From Halictus rubicundus (taxonomy: Eukaryota > Arthropoda > Insecta > Hymenoptera > Halictidae), in contig NW_027488850.1 in assembly GCF_050948215.1 (NCBI RefSeq), forward strand, positions 1 through 64,000: a DNA stretch of 64,000 nucleotides, given 5' to 3'. Below the pieces are notes generated by a model. That model was not told the DNA's origin, ran no database searches, and saw only the letters and a program-made list of their open reading frames with translations. Shown here one piece after another: positions 24,084 through 36,090 of this stretch (within the stretch, counting starts at the first letter, position 1; each line of letters starts with the position of its first letter). A program made the translations under genes and the position numbers.

Positions 24084-26212
24084 TCTATACTATCATATCC
24101 TCTATCCTATCCTATCCTCTATCCTATCCGATCCTCTATCCTATCCTATCCTCTATCCTATCCTATCCTCTATCCTATCCTATCCTCTATCCTATCCTAT
24201 CCTCTATCCTATCCTATCCTCTATCCTATCCTATCCTCTATCCTATCCTATCCTCTACCCTATCCTATCCTCTATCCTATCCTATCCTCTATCCTATCCT
24301 ATCCTCTATCGTCTCCTGTCCTCCTTCCTATCCAATCCCCTATCCTATCCTCTATCGTCTCCTATCCTCTATCCTATCCAATCCCCTATCCTATCCTCCA
24401 TCCTATCCTATCCTCTATCCAATCCTATCCTCTATCCTATCCTATCCAATCCCCTATCCTATCCTCCATCCTATCCTATCCTCTATCCAATCCTATCCTC
24501 TATCCTATCCTATCCTCTATCCTATCCTATCCTCTATCCTATCCTATCCTCTACCCTATCCTATCCTCTATCCTATCCTATCCTCTATCCTATCCTATCC
24601 TCATCCTATCCTATCCTCTATCCTATCCTATCCTCTATCCTATCCTATCCACTATCCTATCCTATCCTCTATCCTATCCTATCCTCTATCCTATCCTATC
24701 CTCTATCCTATCCTATCCTCTATCCTATCCTATCCTCTATCCTATCCTATCCACTATCCTATCCTATCCTCTATCCTATCCTATCCTCTATCCTATCCTA
24801 TCCTCTATCCTATCCTATCCACTATCCTCTATCCTATCCTATCCACTATCCTATCCTATCCTCTATCCTATAATATCATCTATCCTATCCTCTTCTCTAT
24901 CCTATCCTATCCTCTATCCTATCCTATCCTCTATCCTATCCTATCCTCTATCCTATCCTATCCTCTATCCTATCCTATCCTCTATCCTATCCTATCCTCT
25001 ATCCTATCCTATCCTCTATCCTATCCTATCCTCTATCCTATAATATCATCTATCCGATCCTATCCTCTATCCGTTCCTATCCTCTATCCTATCCCATCCT
25101 CTATCCTATAATATCATCTATTCTACCCTATTCTCTATCCTATCTTATCCTCTATCGTATAATATCATCTATCCTACACTATTCTCTATCCTATCCTATC
25201 CTCTATCCTATCCTATCCTCTATCCTATCCTATCCTCTATCCTATCCTATCCTCTATCCTATCCTATCCTCTATCCTATCCTATCCTCTATCCTATCCTA
25301 TCCTCTATCCTATCCTATCCTCTATCCTATCCTATCCTCTATCCTATCCTATCCTCTATCCTATCCTATCCTCTATCGTCTCCTGTCCTCTATCCTATCC
25401 AATCACCTATCCTAACCTCTATCGTCTCCTATCCTCTATCCTATCCATTCCCCTGTCCTATCCTCTATCCGATCCTATCCTCTATCCTATCCTATCCTCT
25501 ATCCTATCCTATCCTCTATCCTATCCTATCATCTATCCTATAATATCATCTATCCTATCCTATTCTCTATCCTATCCTATCCTCTATCATATCATATTCT
25601 CTATCGTCTCCTATCCTCTATCCTATCCTATCCCCTATCCTATCCTCGATCCGATCCTATCCTCTATCCTATCTTATCCTCTATCCTATAATATCATCAA
25701 TCCTACACTATTCTCTATCCTATCCTATCCTCTAACCTAACCTATCCTCTATCCTATCCTATCCTCTATACTATCCTATCCTCTATCCTATCCTATCCTC
25801 TATCCTATCCTATCCTCTATCCTATCCTATCCTCTATCCTATCCTATCCTCTATACTATCCTATCCTCTATCCTATCCTATCCTCTATCGTTTCCTGTCC
25901 TCTATCCTATCCAATCACCTATCCTATCCTCTATCCTATAAAATCCCCTATCTATTCCCCTATCCTATCCTCTATCCTATCCTATCCTCTATCCTATCCT
26001 ATCCTATCCTCTATCCTATCCTATCCAATCCCCTATCCTATCCTCTATCCGATCCTATCCTCTATCCTATCCTATCCTCTATCCTATAATATCATCTATC
26101 CTATCCTATCCTCTATCCTATCCTATCCTCTATCCTATCCTATCCTCTATCCTATCCTATCCTCTATACTATCCTATCCACTATCCTATCCTATACTCTA
26201 TCCTATCCTATC

Positions 26213-27600
26213 CTCTATCGTCTCCTGTCCTCTGTCCTATCCAATCACCTATCCTATCCTATCCTCTATCCTATCATATCCTCTATCGTCTCCTATCCTC
26301 TATCCTATCCAATCCCGTATCCTATCCTCTATCCGATCCTATCCTCTATCCGATCCTATCCTCTATCCTATCCTATCCTCCATCCTATCATATCCTCTAT
26401 CGTCTCCTGTCCTCTATCCTATCCAATCCCGTATCATATCCTCTATCCGATCCTATCCTCTATCCTATCCTATCCTCTATCCTATCCTATCCTATCCTCT
26501 ATCCTATCCTATCCAATCCCCTATCCAATCCCCTATCCTATCCTCTATCCTATCCTATCAACTATCGTCTCCTGTCCTCTGTCCTATCCAATCACCTATC
26601 CTATCCTATCCTCTATCCCATCCTATCCTCTATCCTATCCTATCCTCTATCCTATAATATCATCTATCCTATCCTCTTCTCTATCCTATCCTATCCTCTA
26701 TCCTATCCTATCCTCTATCCTATCCTATCCACTATCCTCTATCCTATCCTATCCACTATCCTATCCTATCCTCTATCCTATAATATCATCTATCCTATCC
26801 TCTTCTCTATCCTATCCTATCCTCTATCCTATCCTATCCTCTATCCTATCCTATCCTCTATCCTATCCTATCCACTATCCTATCCTATACTCTATCCTAT
26901 CCTATCCTCTATCGTCTCCTGTCCTCTGTCCTATCCAATCACCTATCCTATCCTATCCTCTATCCTATCATATCCTCTATCGTCTCCTATCCTCTATCCT
27001 ATCCAATCCCGTATCCTATCCTCTATCCGATCCTATCCTCTATCCGATCCTATCCTCTATCCTATCCTATCCTCCATCCTATCATATCCTCTATCGTCTC
27101 CTGTCCTCTATCCTATCCAATCCCGTATCATATCCTCTATCCGATCCTATCCTCTATCCTATCCTATCCTCTATCCTATCCTATCCTATCCTCTATCCTA
27201 TCCTATCCAATCCCCTATCCAATCCCCTATCCTATCCTCTATCCTATCCTATCAACTATCGTCTCCTGTCCTCTGTCCTATCCAATCACCTATCCTATCC
27301 TATCCTCTATCCCATCCTATCCTCTATCCTATCCTATCCTCTATCCTATAATATCATCTATCCTATCCTCTTCTCTATCCTATCCTATCCTCTATCCTAT
27401 CCTATCCTCTATCCTATCCTATCCTCTATGCTATAATATCCTCTATCCTATCCTATCCTATCCTCTATCCTATTCTATCCTCTATCCTATAATATCATCT
27501 ATCCGATCCTATCCTCTATCCGTTCCTATCCTCTATCCTATCCTATCCTCTATCCTATAATATCATCTATTCTACCCTATTCTCTATCCTATCTTATCCT
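26213..27600 (-). repeat. 694-bp higher-order tandem duplication in the left arm
   Basis: The variant string CTCTATCGTCTCCTGTCC followed by TCTGTCC starts at 26213 and again at 26907. The following roughly 450 bases, including CCAATCCCGTATC and the CCGATCC doublet, match unit by unit. This is a higher-order copy at an offset of 694 bp; the outer limits are approximate. Confidence 0.8.
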
Positions 27601-29448
27601 CTATCGTATAATATCATCTATCCTACACTATTCTCTATTCTATCCTATCCTCTATCCTATCCTATCCTCTATCCTATCCTATCCTCTATCGTCTCCTATC
27701 ATCTATCCTATCCAATCACCTATCCTAACCTCTATCGTCTCCTATCCTCTATCCTATCCATTCCCCTGTCCTATCCTCTATCCCATCCTATCCTCTATCC
27801 TATCCTATCCTCTATCCTATCCTATCCTCTATCCTATAATATCATCTATCCTATCCTATTCTCTATCCTATCCTATCCTCTATCATATCATATTCTCTAT
27901 CGTCTCCTATCCTCTATCCTATCCTATCCCCTATCCTATCCTCGATCCGATCCTATCCTCTATTCTATCTTATCCTCTATCCTATAATATCATCAATCCT
28001 ACACTATTCTCTATCCTATCCTATCCTCTATCCTAACCTATCCTCTATCCTATCCTATCCTCTATACTATCCTATCCTCTATCCTATCCTATCCTCTATC
28101 CTATCCTATCCTCTATACTATCCTATCCTCTATCCTATCCTATCCTCTATCCTATCCTATCCTCTATCCTATCCTATCCTCTATCGTCTCCTGTCCTCTA
28201 CCCTATCCAATCACCTATCCTACCCTCTATCGTCTCCAGTCCTCTATCCTATCCAATCACCTATCCTATCCTCTATCGTCTCCTATCCTCTATCCTATAA
28301 AATCCCCTATCCATTCCCCTATCCTATCCTCTATCCTATCCTATACTCTATCCTATCCTATCCTATCCTCTATCCTATCCTATCCAATCCCCTATCCTAT
28401 CCTCTATCCGATCCTATCCTCTATCCTATCCTATCCTCTATCCTATAATATCATCTATCCTATCCTATCCTCTATCCTATCCTATCCTCTATCCTATCCT
28501 ATCCTCTATCCTATCCTATCCTCTATACTATCCTATCCTCTATCCTATAATATCATCTATCCTATACTATTCTCTATCCTATCCTATCCTCTATCATATC
28601 ATATTCTCTATGGTCTCCTATCCTCTATCCTCTCCTATCCCCTATCCTATCCTCGATCCGATCCTATCCTCTATCCTATCTTATCCTCTATCCTATAATA
28701 TCATCTATCCTACACTATTCTCTATCCTATCCTATCCTCTATCCTATCCTATCCTCTATCCTATCCTATCCTCTATCCTATCCTATCCTCTATCCTATCA
28801 TATCCTCTATCGTCTCCTATTCTCTATCCTATCCTATCCTCTATCCTATCCTATCCTCTATCCTATAATATCATCTATCCTATCCTATCCTCTATCCTAT
28901 CCTATCCTCTATCCTATCATATCCTCTATCGTCTCCTATCCTCTATCCTATCCAATCCCGTATCATAACCTCTATCCGATCCTATCGTCTATCCTATCCT
29001 ATTCTCTATCCTATAATATCATCTATCCTATCCTATTCTCTATCCTATCCTATCCTCTATCCTATCCTAAACTCTATCCTATCCTATCCTCTATCATATC
29101 CTATCCTCTATCCTATCCTATCCTCTATCCTCTATCCTATCCTATCCTCTATCCTATCCTATCCTCTATCCTATTCTATCCTCTATATTATCCTATCCTC
29201 TATCGTCTCCTATCCTCTATCCTATCCTATCATCTATCCCATCCTATCCTCTATCCTCTCCTATCCTCTATACTATCCTATCTTCTATCCTACCCTCTAT
29301 CATATCCTATCCTCTATCCTATCCTATCCTCTATCCTCTATCCTATCCTATCCTCTATCCTATCCTATGCTCTATCCTATCCTATCCTCTATCCTATCCT
29401 CTATCCTATCCTATCCTCTATATTATCCTATCCTCTATAATATCCTAT

Positions 29449-29452
29449 CCTC
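29449..29452 (+). repeat. 4-bp target-site duplication of the solo LTR, left copy
   Basis: CCTC precedes TGTTACG at 29453 and recurs at 30420-30423 after CGTAACA. Removing the insertion plus one copy rejoins the satellite in its 17-bp register. Confidence 0.85.
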
Positions 29453-29709
29453 TGTTACGAGCCAGGGCTGCGAACAACGCGAGAGGCCGACGAGGGGGTT
29501 ATTACTCCTTGAATATGGTTTCTATTATTAGTTAATATTGGAATCTTTGTTGATTTGAATTAGGATTAGTAAGCCTCGTAACTTATATATAATTTAATTG
29601 ATACAATCCGAGCGGTAAGATTGTATCATGTGGGAACGTTCAATTATTAGATTGGGATATTAGGCAATAATTAAGGGTTGTAGATTACGCGAGTTAATAA
29701 ACAAGACAA

Positions 29710-29715
29710 TTTATT
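29710..29715 (-). promoter_or_regulatory. Candidate polyadenylation signal of the solo LTR
   Basis: Minus strand AATAAA, downstream of the TATA box in the same orientation, as expected for an LTR R/U5 region. Confidence 0.5.
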
Positions 29716-30051
29716 CTGAATTGGAATAGTTACAAGTGTAATTGTCTGTGTCGCGAGTGAATGTGGTAAGTGTACAATTAGAGAAATTGTTACCTAGTGA
29801 TGCACGGTGTTGACGCACTGGCAATGCGGGGTCGGAGAGCGATTGTTGAAAGCCAAATAGAATATACACGAACTAACGGATTCTATAAGGTTACGTTTGA
29901 TTCGAAAGGGACTTTTACCCGATCTCACTAGAACTGACTCTTACGCGTGTAGCGCGACGTGACTGCACGATTACTATACCGCGACCGAATCACTTCTGAA
30001 TCTCTACTGAACCGCTTCTCGACTGAACCGAAGAGGATGAAAATTCATGGG

Positions 30052-30059
30052 TTTATATA
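30052..30059 (-). promoter_or_regulatory. TATA box of the solo LTR
   Basis: Minus strand TATATAAA, with a TCAGT initiator-like element at 30026-30022. This spacing is slightly longer than usual but plausible for a Pol II LTR promoter. Confidence 0.6.
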
Positions 30060-30419
30060 CCCTAAAAATGAGAGGGGAATGAATCTGTTTTATTTTACGG
30101 TCGCGTACTCGTATTTGTCGTTTCAAGTGAATTTAAGGTTTGCAGCTGGATCTTTTGTTTATAGGGGTAAAACGAAGGGTTAGCCAGGATGTTTCCTATC
30201 AAAGACTGTCTTGACAAAACATTCCAGAAGGGGATGTTTTGAAGATTTCCAATTTAGGAAATCGTACGGTGCTGTTACTGAACCATGCTTCGTGCCAGTT
30301 GCGTCCAGCCGGAGTACAATCATTAAACAAGGGGCCTGTTGGGACGCTTTTCGTTCTCAGAAAAAGAGATTAGAACTTCTAATCGAAATGAACGTGGAGA
30401 AACGTCTCCATACGTAACA

Positions 30420-33400
30420 CCTCTATCCTATCCTATCCTCTATCCTATCCTATCCTCTATCCTATAATATCATCTATCCTATCCTATCCTCTATCCTATC
30501 CTATCCTCTATCGTCTCCTGTCCTCTATCCTATCCAATCACCTATCCTATCCCCTATTGTCTCCTATCGTCTATCCTATCCATTCCCCTATCCTATCCTC
30601 TATCCTATCCTATTATCTATCCTATAATATCATCTATCCTATCCTATTCTCTATCCTATAATATCATCTATCCTACCCTATTCTCTATCCTATCCTATCC
30701 TCTATACTATCCTATCCTCTATCCTATCCAATCCTCTATCCTATCCTATCCTCTATCCTATTCTATCCTCTATATTATCCTATCCTCTATCGTCTCCTAT
30801 CCTCTATCCTATCCTATCATCTATCCCATCCTATCCTCTATCCTCTCCTGCCCTCTATACTATCCTATCTCCTATCCTATCCTCTATCATATCCTATCCT
30901 CTATCCTATCCTATCCTCTATCCTCTATCCTATCCTATCCTCTATCCTATCCTATGCTCTATCCTATCCTACCCTCTATCCTATCCTCTATCCTATCCTA
31001 TCCTCTATATTATCCTATCCTCTATAATATCCTATCCTCTATCCTATCCTATCCTCTATCCTATTATATCATCTATCCTATCCTATCCTCTATCCTATCC
31101 TATCCTCTATCCTATCCTATCCTCTATCCTATCCTATCCTCTATCCTATCCTATCCTATCATCTCCTGTCCTCTATCCTATCCAATCACCTATCCTACCC
31201 TCTATCGTCTCCAGTCCTCTATCCTATCCAATCACCTATCCTATCCTCTATCGTCTCCTATCCTCTATCCTATCCTATCCTCTATCCTATCCTATCCTCT
31301 ATCCTATCCTATCCTCTATACTATCCTATCCTCTATCCTATCCTATCCTCTATCCTATCCTATCCTCTATCGTCTCCTGTCCTCTGTCCTATCCAATTAC
31401 CTATCCTATCCTATCCTCTATCCTATCATATCCTCTATCGTCTCCTATCCTCTATCCTATCCAATCCCATATCCTATCCTCAATCCGATCCTATCCTCTA
31501 TCCTATCCTATCATCCATCCTATCATATCCTCTATCGTCTCCTGTCCTCTATCCTATCCAATCCCGTATCATATCCTCTATCCGATCCTATCCTCTATCC
31601 TATCCTATCCTCTATCCTATAATATCATCTATCCTATCCTATTCTCTATCCTATAATATCATCTATCCTACCCTATTCTCTATCCTATCCTATCCTCTAT
31701 ACTATCCTATCCTCTATCCTATCCTATCCTCTATCCTATCCTATCCTCTATCCTATTCTATCCTCTATCCTATCCTATCCTCTATACTATCCTATCCTAT
31801 CCTCTATCCTATCCGATCCTCTATCGTCTCCTGTCCTCTATCCTATCCAATCACCTATCCTACCCTCTATCGTCCCCAGTCCTCTATCCTATCCAATCAC
31901 CTATCCTATCCTCTATCGTCTCCTATCCTCTATCCTATAAAATCCCCTATCCATTCCCCTATCCTATCCTCTATCCTATCCTATCCAATCCCCTATCCTA
32001 TCCTCTATCCTATCCTATCCTCTATCCTATAATATCATCTATCCTATCCTATCCTCTATCCTATCCTATCCTCTATCCTATCCTATCCTCTATCGTCTCC
32101 TGTCCTCTATCCTATCCAATCACCTATCCTATCCCCTTTTGTCTCCTATCGTCTATCCTATCCATTCCCCTATCCTATCCTCTATCCTATCCTATCCTCT
32201 ATCCTATAATATCATCTATCCTATCCTATTCTCTATCCTATAATATCATCTATCCTACGCTATTCTCTATCCTATCCTATCCTCTATACTATCCTATCCT
32301 CTACCCTATCCTATCCTCTATCCTATCCTATCCTCTATCCTATTCTATCCTCTATCCTCTCCTATCCCCTATCCTATCCTCGATCCGATCCTATCCTCTA
32401 TCCTATCTTATCCTCTATCCTATAATATCATCTATCCTACACTATTCTCTATCCTATCCTATCCTCTATCCTATCCTATCCTCTATCCTATCATATCCCC
32501 TATCGTCTCCTATTCTCTATCCTATCCTATTCTCTATCCTATCCTATCCTCTATCCTATCCTAAACTCTATCCTATCCTATCCTCTATCCTATCCTATCC
32601 TCTATCCTATCCTATCCTCTATCCTATAATATCATCTATCCTATCCTATCCTCTATCCTATCCTATCCTCTATCCTATCCTATCCTCTATCCTATAATAT
32701 CCTCTATCCTATCAAATCCCCTATCCTATTCTCTATCCTATCCTATCCTGTATCCTATCCAATCCTCTATCCTATCCTATCCTCTATCCTATCCTATCCT
32801 ATCCTCTATCCTGTCCTATCTTCTATCCTATCCTATCCTCTATCCTATCAAATCCCCTATCCTATCCTCTATCCTATCCTATCCTGTATCCTATCCAATC
32901 CTCTATCCTATCCTATCCTCTATCCTATCAAATCCCCTATCCTATCCTCTATCCTATCCTATCCTCTATCCCATCCTATCGTCTATCCTATCCTCTATCC
33001 TATCCTATCCTCTATCCTATCCTATCCTCTATCCTATCCTATCCTCTATCCTATCCTATCCTCTATCCTATTCTATCTTCTATCCTATCCTATCCTCTAT
33101 CCTATAATATCATCTATCCTATCCTATCCTCTATCCTATCCTATCCTCTATCCTATAATATCCTCTATCCTATCAAATCCCCTATCCTATTCTCTATCCT
33201 ATCCTATCCTGTATCCTATCCAATCCTCTATCCTATCCTATCCTCTATCCTATCCTATCCTATCCTCTATCCTGTCCTATCTTCTATCCTATCCTATCCT
33301 CTATCCTATCAAATCCCCTATCCTATCCTCTATCCTATCCTATCCTGTATCCTATCCAATCCTCTATCCTATCCTATCCTCTATCCTATCAAATCCCCTA

Positions 33401-35318
33401 TCCTATCCTCTATCCTATCCTATCCTCTATCCCATCCTATCGTCTATCCTATCCTCTATCCTATCCTATCCTCTATCCTATCCTATCCTCTATCCTATCC
33501 TATCCTCTATCCTATCCTATCCTCTATCCTATTCTATCTTCTATCCTATCCTATCCTCTATCCTATCAAATCCTATCCCGTATCCTATCCAATGCTCTAT
33601 CCTATCCTATCATCTATCCTCTATCCTATCCAATCCTCTATCCTATCCTATCCTCTATCCTATCATATCCTCTATCCTATAATATCCTCTATCCTATCCT
33701 ATCCTCTATCCAATCCTCTATCCTATCCTATCCTCTATTCTATGCTATATTCTATCCTATCCTATCCTCTATCCTATCCTATCGTCTATGCTATCCTCTA
33801 TAATATCCTATCCTCTATCCTATCCTATCCTCTACCCTATCCTATCCTCTATCCTATCCTATCGTCTATCCTATCCTCTATAATATCCTATCCTCTATCC
33901 TATCCTATCCTCTATCCTATCCTATGCTCTATCCTATCCTGTCCTCTATCCTATCCTATCCTCTATCCTATCCTCTATCCTATCCTCTAAACTAGAGTAT
34001 CCTCTATCCTATCCTATCCAATCCCCTATCCTATGCTCTATCCTATCCTGTCCTCTATCCTATCCTAACCTCTATCCTATCCTCTATCCTATCCTCTACC
34101 CTATCCTATCCAATCCCCTATCCTATGCTCTATCCTATCCTACCCTCTATAATATCGTATACTCTATCATGTCCTATCCTCTATCCTATAATATCCTCTA
34201 TCCTATCCTATCCTCTATCCAATCCTCTATCCTATCCTATCCTCTATTCTATCATATCCTCTATCCTATCCTATCCTCTGTGCTATCCTATCTTCTATCC
34301 TATCCTATACTCTATCCTATCAAATCCCCTATCCTATCCTCTATCCTATCCTATCCTCTATCCTATAGTCTATCCTATCCTCTATCCTATCCTATCCTCT
34401 ACCCTATCCCATCCTCTTACCTATCCTATCCTCTATCCTATCATATCCTCTATCTTATCCTATCCTCTATCCTATCCTATCCTCTATCCTATCCTATCCT
34501 CTATAATATCGTATCTTCAATTATATCCTATCGTCTATCCTATCCCATCCCCTATCCTGTCCTTTCCTCTATCCTATCCTATCATCTATCGGTTCCTATT
34601 CTCTATCCTATCCTCTATCCTATCCTATCTTTTATAATATCGTATACTCTATCATATCCTATCCTCAATCCTATAATATCATCTATCCTATTCTATCCTC
34701 TATCCTATAATATCCTCTGTCCTGTCCAATCCTCTATCCTGTCCTCTATCCTATCATCCATCCTATACTATCCACTATCCTATCCTGTCCTCTAACCTAT
34801 CCTTTTCTCTATCCTGTCCTGTACTCTATCCTACCCTATCCTCTATCCAATATGATCCTCTATCCTATCCAATCCTCTTTCCTATCCTCTATCCTATCAT
34901 CCATCCTATACTATCCACTATACTATCCTGTCCTCTAACCTATCCTTTTCTCTATCCTATACTATCCTCTATCCTATCCTATCCTCTATCCTATCCTATC
35001 CTCTATCGTATCCTACCATCTATGATATCCTATCCTCTATCCCATCCTATCCTCTATGCAATCCTATCCTGTATCCTATTCTATCCTCTATCCTATCCTA
35101 TCGTCTATCCTTTCCTATCCTCTACCCTATATCCTATCCCATCCTGCATTCTATCCTATCCTCTATCCTATCCTATCCTCCTTCATATCCCATCCACCAT
35201 TCTATCCCATCCTCAATCCTATCCTGACCTCTATCCCTATTACATCCTCTATCCTATCCTATCGACTATCCATTCCTACCATCTATCCTATCCTATCCTC
35301 TACCCTATCCTATCCTCG
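30420..35318 (-). repeat. 17-bp GGATA-type satellite, left arm (second part)
   Basis: The same satellite continues in the same orientation up to the strand switch. Homogeneity falls towards the right: from about 33.6 kb, and especially 34.1-35.3 kb, units carry many private substitutions (for example CTTTCC, CACCATTC, CAATTATATCC). The same block of variants seen at 29.2-29.45 kb recurs at about 30.78-31.03 kb. A roughly 700-bp run (about 32.58-33.07 kb) is nearly repeated at 33.1-33.55 kb. Confidence 0.97.
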
Positions 35319-35345
35319 GATATGGGATTGGATAGGATAGAGGAT
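35300..35345. repeat. Strand-switch junction of the satellite
   Basis: The + strand changes from CCTATCCTATCCTC to GGATATGGGATTGGATAGG within a few bases around 35318. Upstream units are pyrimidine-rich and downstream units purine-rich, so the two arms form a very large inverted repeat with almost no spacer. Confidence 0.92.
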
Positions 35346-35496
35346 AGGATATGATAGAGGATAGAATAGGATCAATGATAGGATAGGATAGAGGATAGGA
35401 TAGGGTAGCGGATAGGATAGGATAGAGGATAGGATAGGATAGAGTATAGGATAGGATAGGATAGAGGATAGAATAGGATAGAGGATAGGATAGGAT
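35319..35496 (+). repeat. 17-bp satellite between the junction and the retrotransposon
   Basis: About ten purine-orientation units with several variants (GATCAATGATAGG, GGGTAGCGG). It ends in GAGGATAGGATAGGAT directly before the element. Confidence 0.95.
35483..35496 (+). repeat. Target-site duplication of the R1-clade element, left copy
   Basis: GGATAGGATAGGAT is repeated exactly at 42097-42110 after the poly(A). Because the target is itself repetitive the length is not certain, but deleting the element and one copy restores a perfect 17-bp register. Confidence 0.8.
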
Positions 35497-36090
35497 GGGG
35501 ACCGAGGGGATATGGGCTTAGTAGTGGAGACTCGGATCCACTACTAGGTATTCCACAGTGGTGGCGGTCATATCCCTAAAATCCTCTACGCTCCACCTCC
35601 TCGTGGTGGTCCCTGGGAACACACACAGTTGTGTGTTGCTAACGGAGCGAGGGGTATTCCGCGGGAAGTAGTCCTAATGATGTGTGAGGCGATGCCGGCG
35701 GGATCTTCGGATCCTGGCAGGGCCTCCCTTGCCGGTAAGGTTCACACGGAGGGATGAAAAACTGCGGAATGGGTCCTGCGATAACGACCGGGGAGGTCGC
35801 CGCAGGGCCCTGGCCGTAAACCGGTGGTCATGTTTTACCGGAACGGTGGTCTTGCCTTAACCGGCCGGGCCGCGAGGATGATAACCTCTATAAAAATCCC
35901 CAACCCTAAGCTTCGGTGCGCGGCGAGAGGGTACGCCCTGGTAACAGGGCGTGGCTGGTGGGGTACACCAGTCGCGAGCGCACCAACAACCACTGGATAC
36001 CTGGCGCCTCCAGTGCGTATCTAGCCTTACCCGGGTAGTGGGGGCTCTGCCCGGGTGGACCTTGTTTCCCGCCATATTCGTGGGATCTTT
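35497..36090 (+). other. 5' UTR of the R1-clade element
   Basis: 594 bases from GGGGACCGAGGGG to the first in-frame ATG of ORF1. It contains short inverted repeats (for example GCCCTGGTAACAGGGC) and one short upstream frame (from about 35824). An internal promoter probably lies here, as in other non-LTR elements, but I cannot point to a specific element. Confidence 0.75.

Larger units (their letters stand above)
24084..29452 (-). repeat. 17-bp GGATA-type satellite, left arm (first part)
   Basis: Tandem 17-bp units read CTCTATCCTATCCTATC on the + strand, or GATAGGATAGGATAGAG on the minus strand. The unit resolves as GA plus three GGATA pentamers, and 12- and 22-bp units with two or four pentamers occur. 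Many units carry recurrent variants (ATAATATCATC, ATCGTCTCCTGTCC, CCAATCACC, CCGATCC) in a repeated order, which gives higher-order structure; for example a 694-bp segment from about 26213 recurs from 26907. The pyrimidine strand lacks stop codons, so long reading frames such as 28610-29440 are artefacts with a 17-residue period. Confidence 0.97.
29453..30419 (-). mobile_element. Solo LTR (967 bp) inserted in the satellite
   Basis: A 967-bp island of non-satellite sequence begins TGTTACG and ends CGTAACA. These are perfect 7-bp inverted termini with the TG...CA ends of long terminal repeats, flanked by CCTC on both sides. The satellite phase is restored when the island and one CCTC are removed. 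Read on the minus strand it has an LTR-like order: TATATAAA (30059-30052), an initiator-like TCAGT about 25 bases downstream (30026-30022), then AATAAA (29715-29710). No internal coding region or second LTR is present, so this is probably the product of recombination between the two LTRs of a full element. The 4-bp duplication fits Ty3/gypsy- or BEL-type elements; I cannot name the family. Its open frames (74 and 68 aa) look non-coding. Confidence 0.85.

Noticed and set aside
28610..29440. Long open frame (276 aa) in the satellite, and similar frames up to 508 aa elsewhere in both arms
   Set aside because: The pyrimidine strand of the 17-bp repeat has no stop codons; the translations are a 17-residue cycle with random variants and end where a satellite variant makes a stop.
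24084..35318. CRISPR-like array
   Set aside because: Units are contiguous 17-mers without distinct spacers, and the DNA is eukaryotic.
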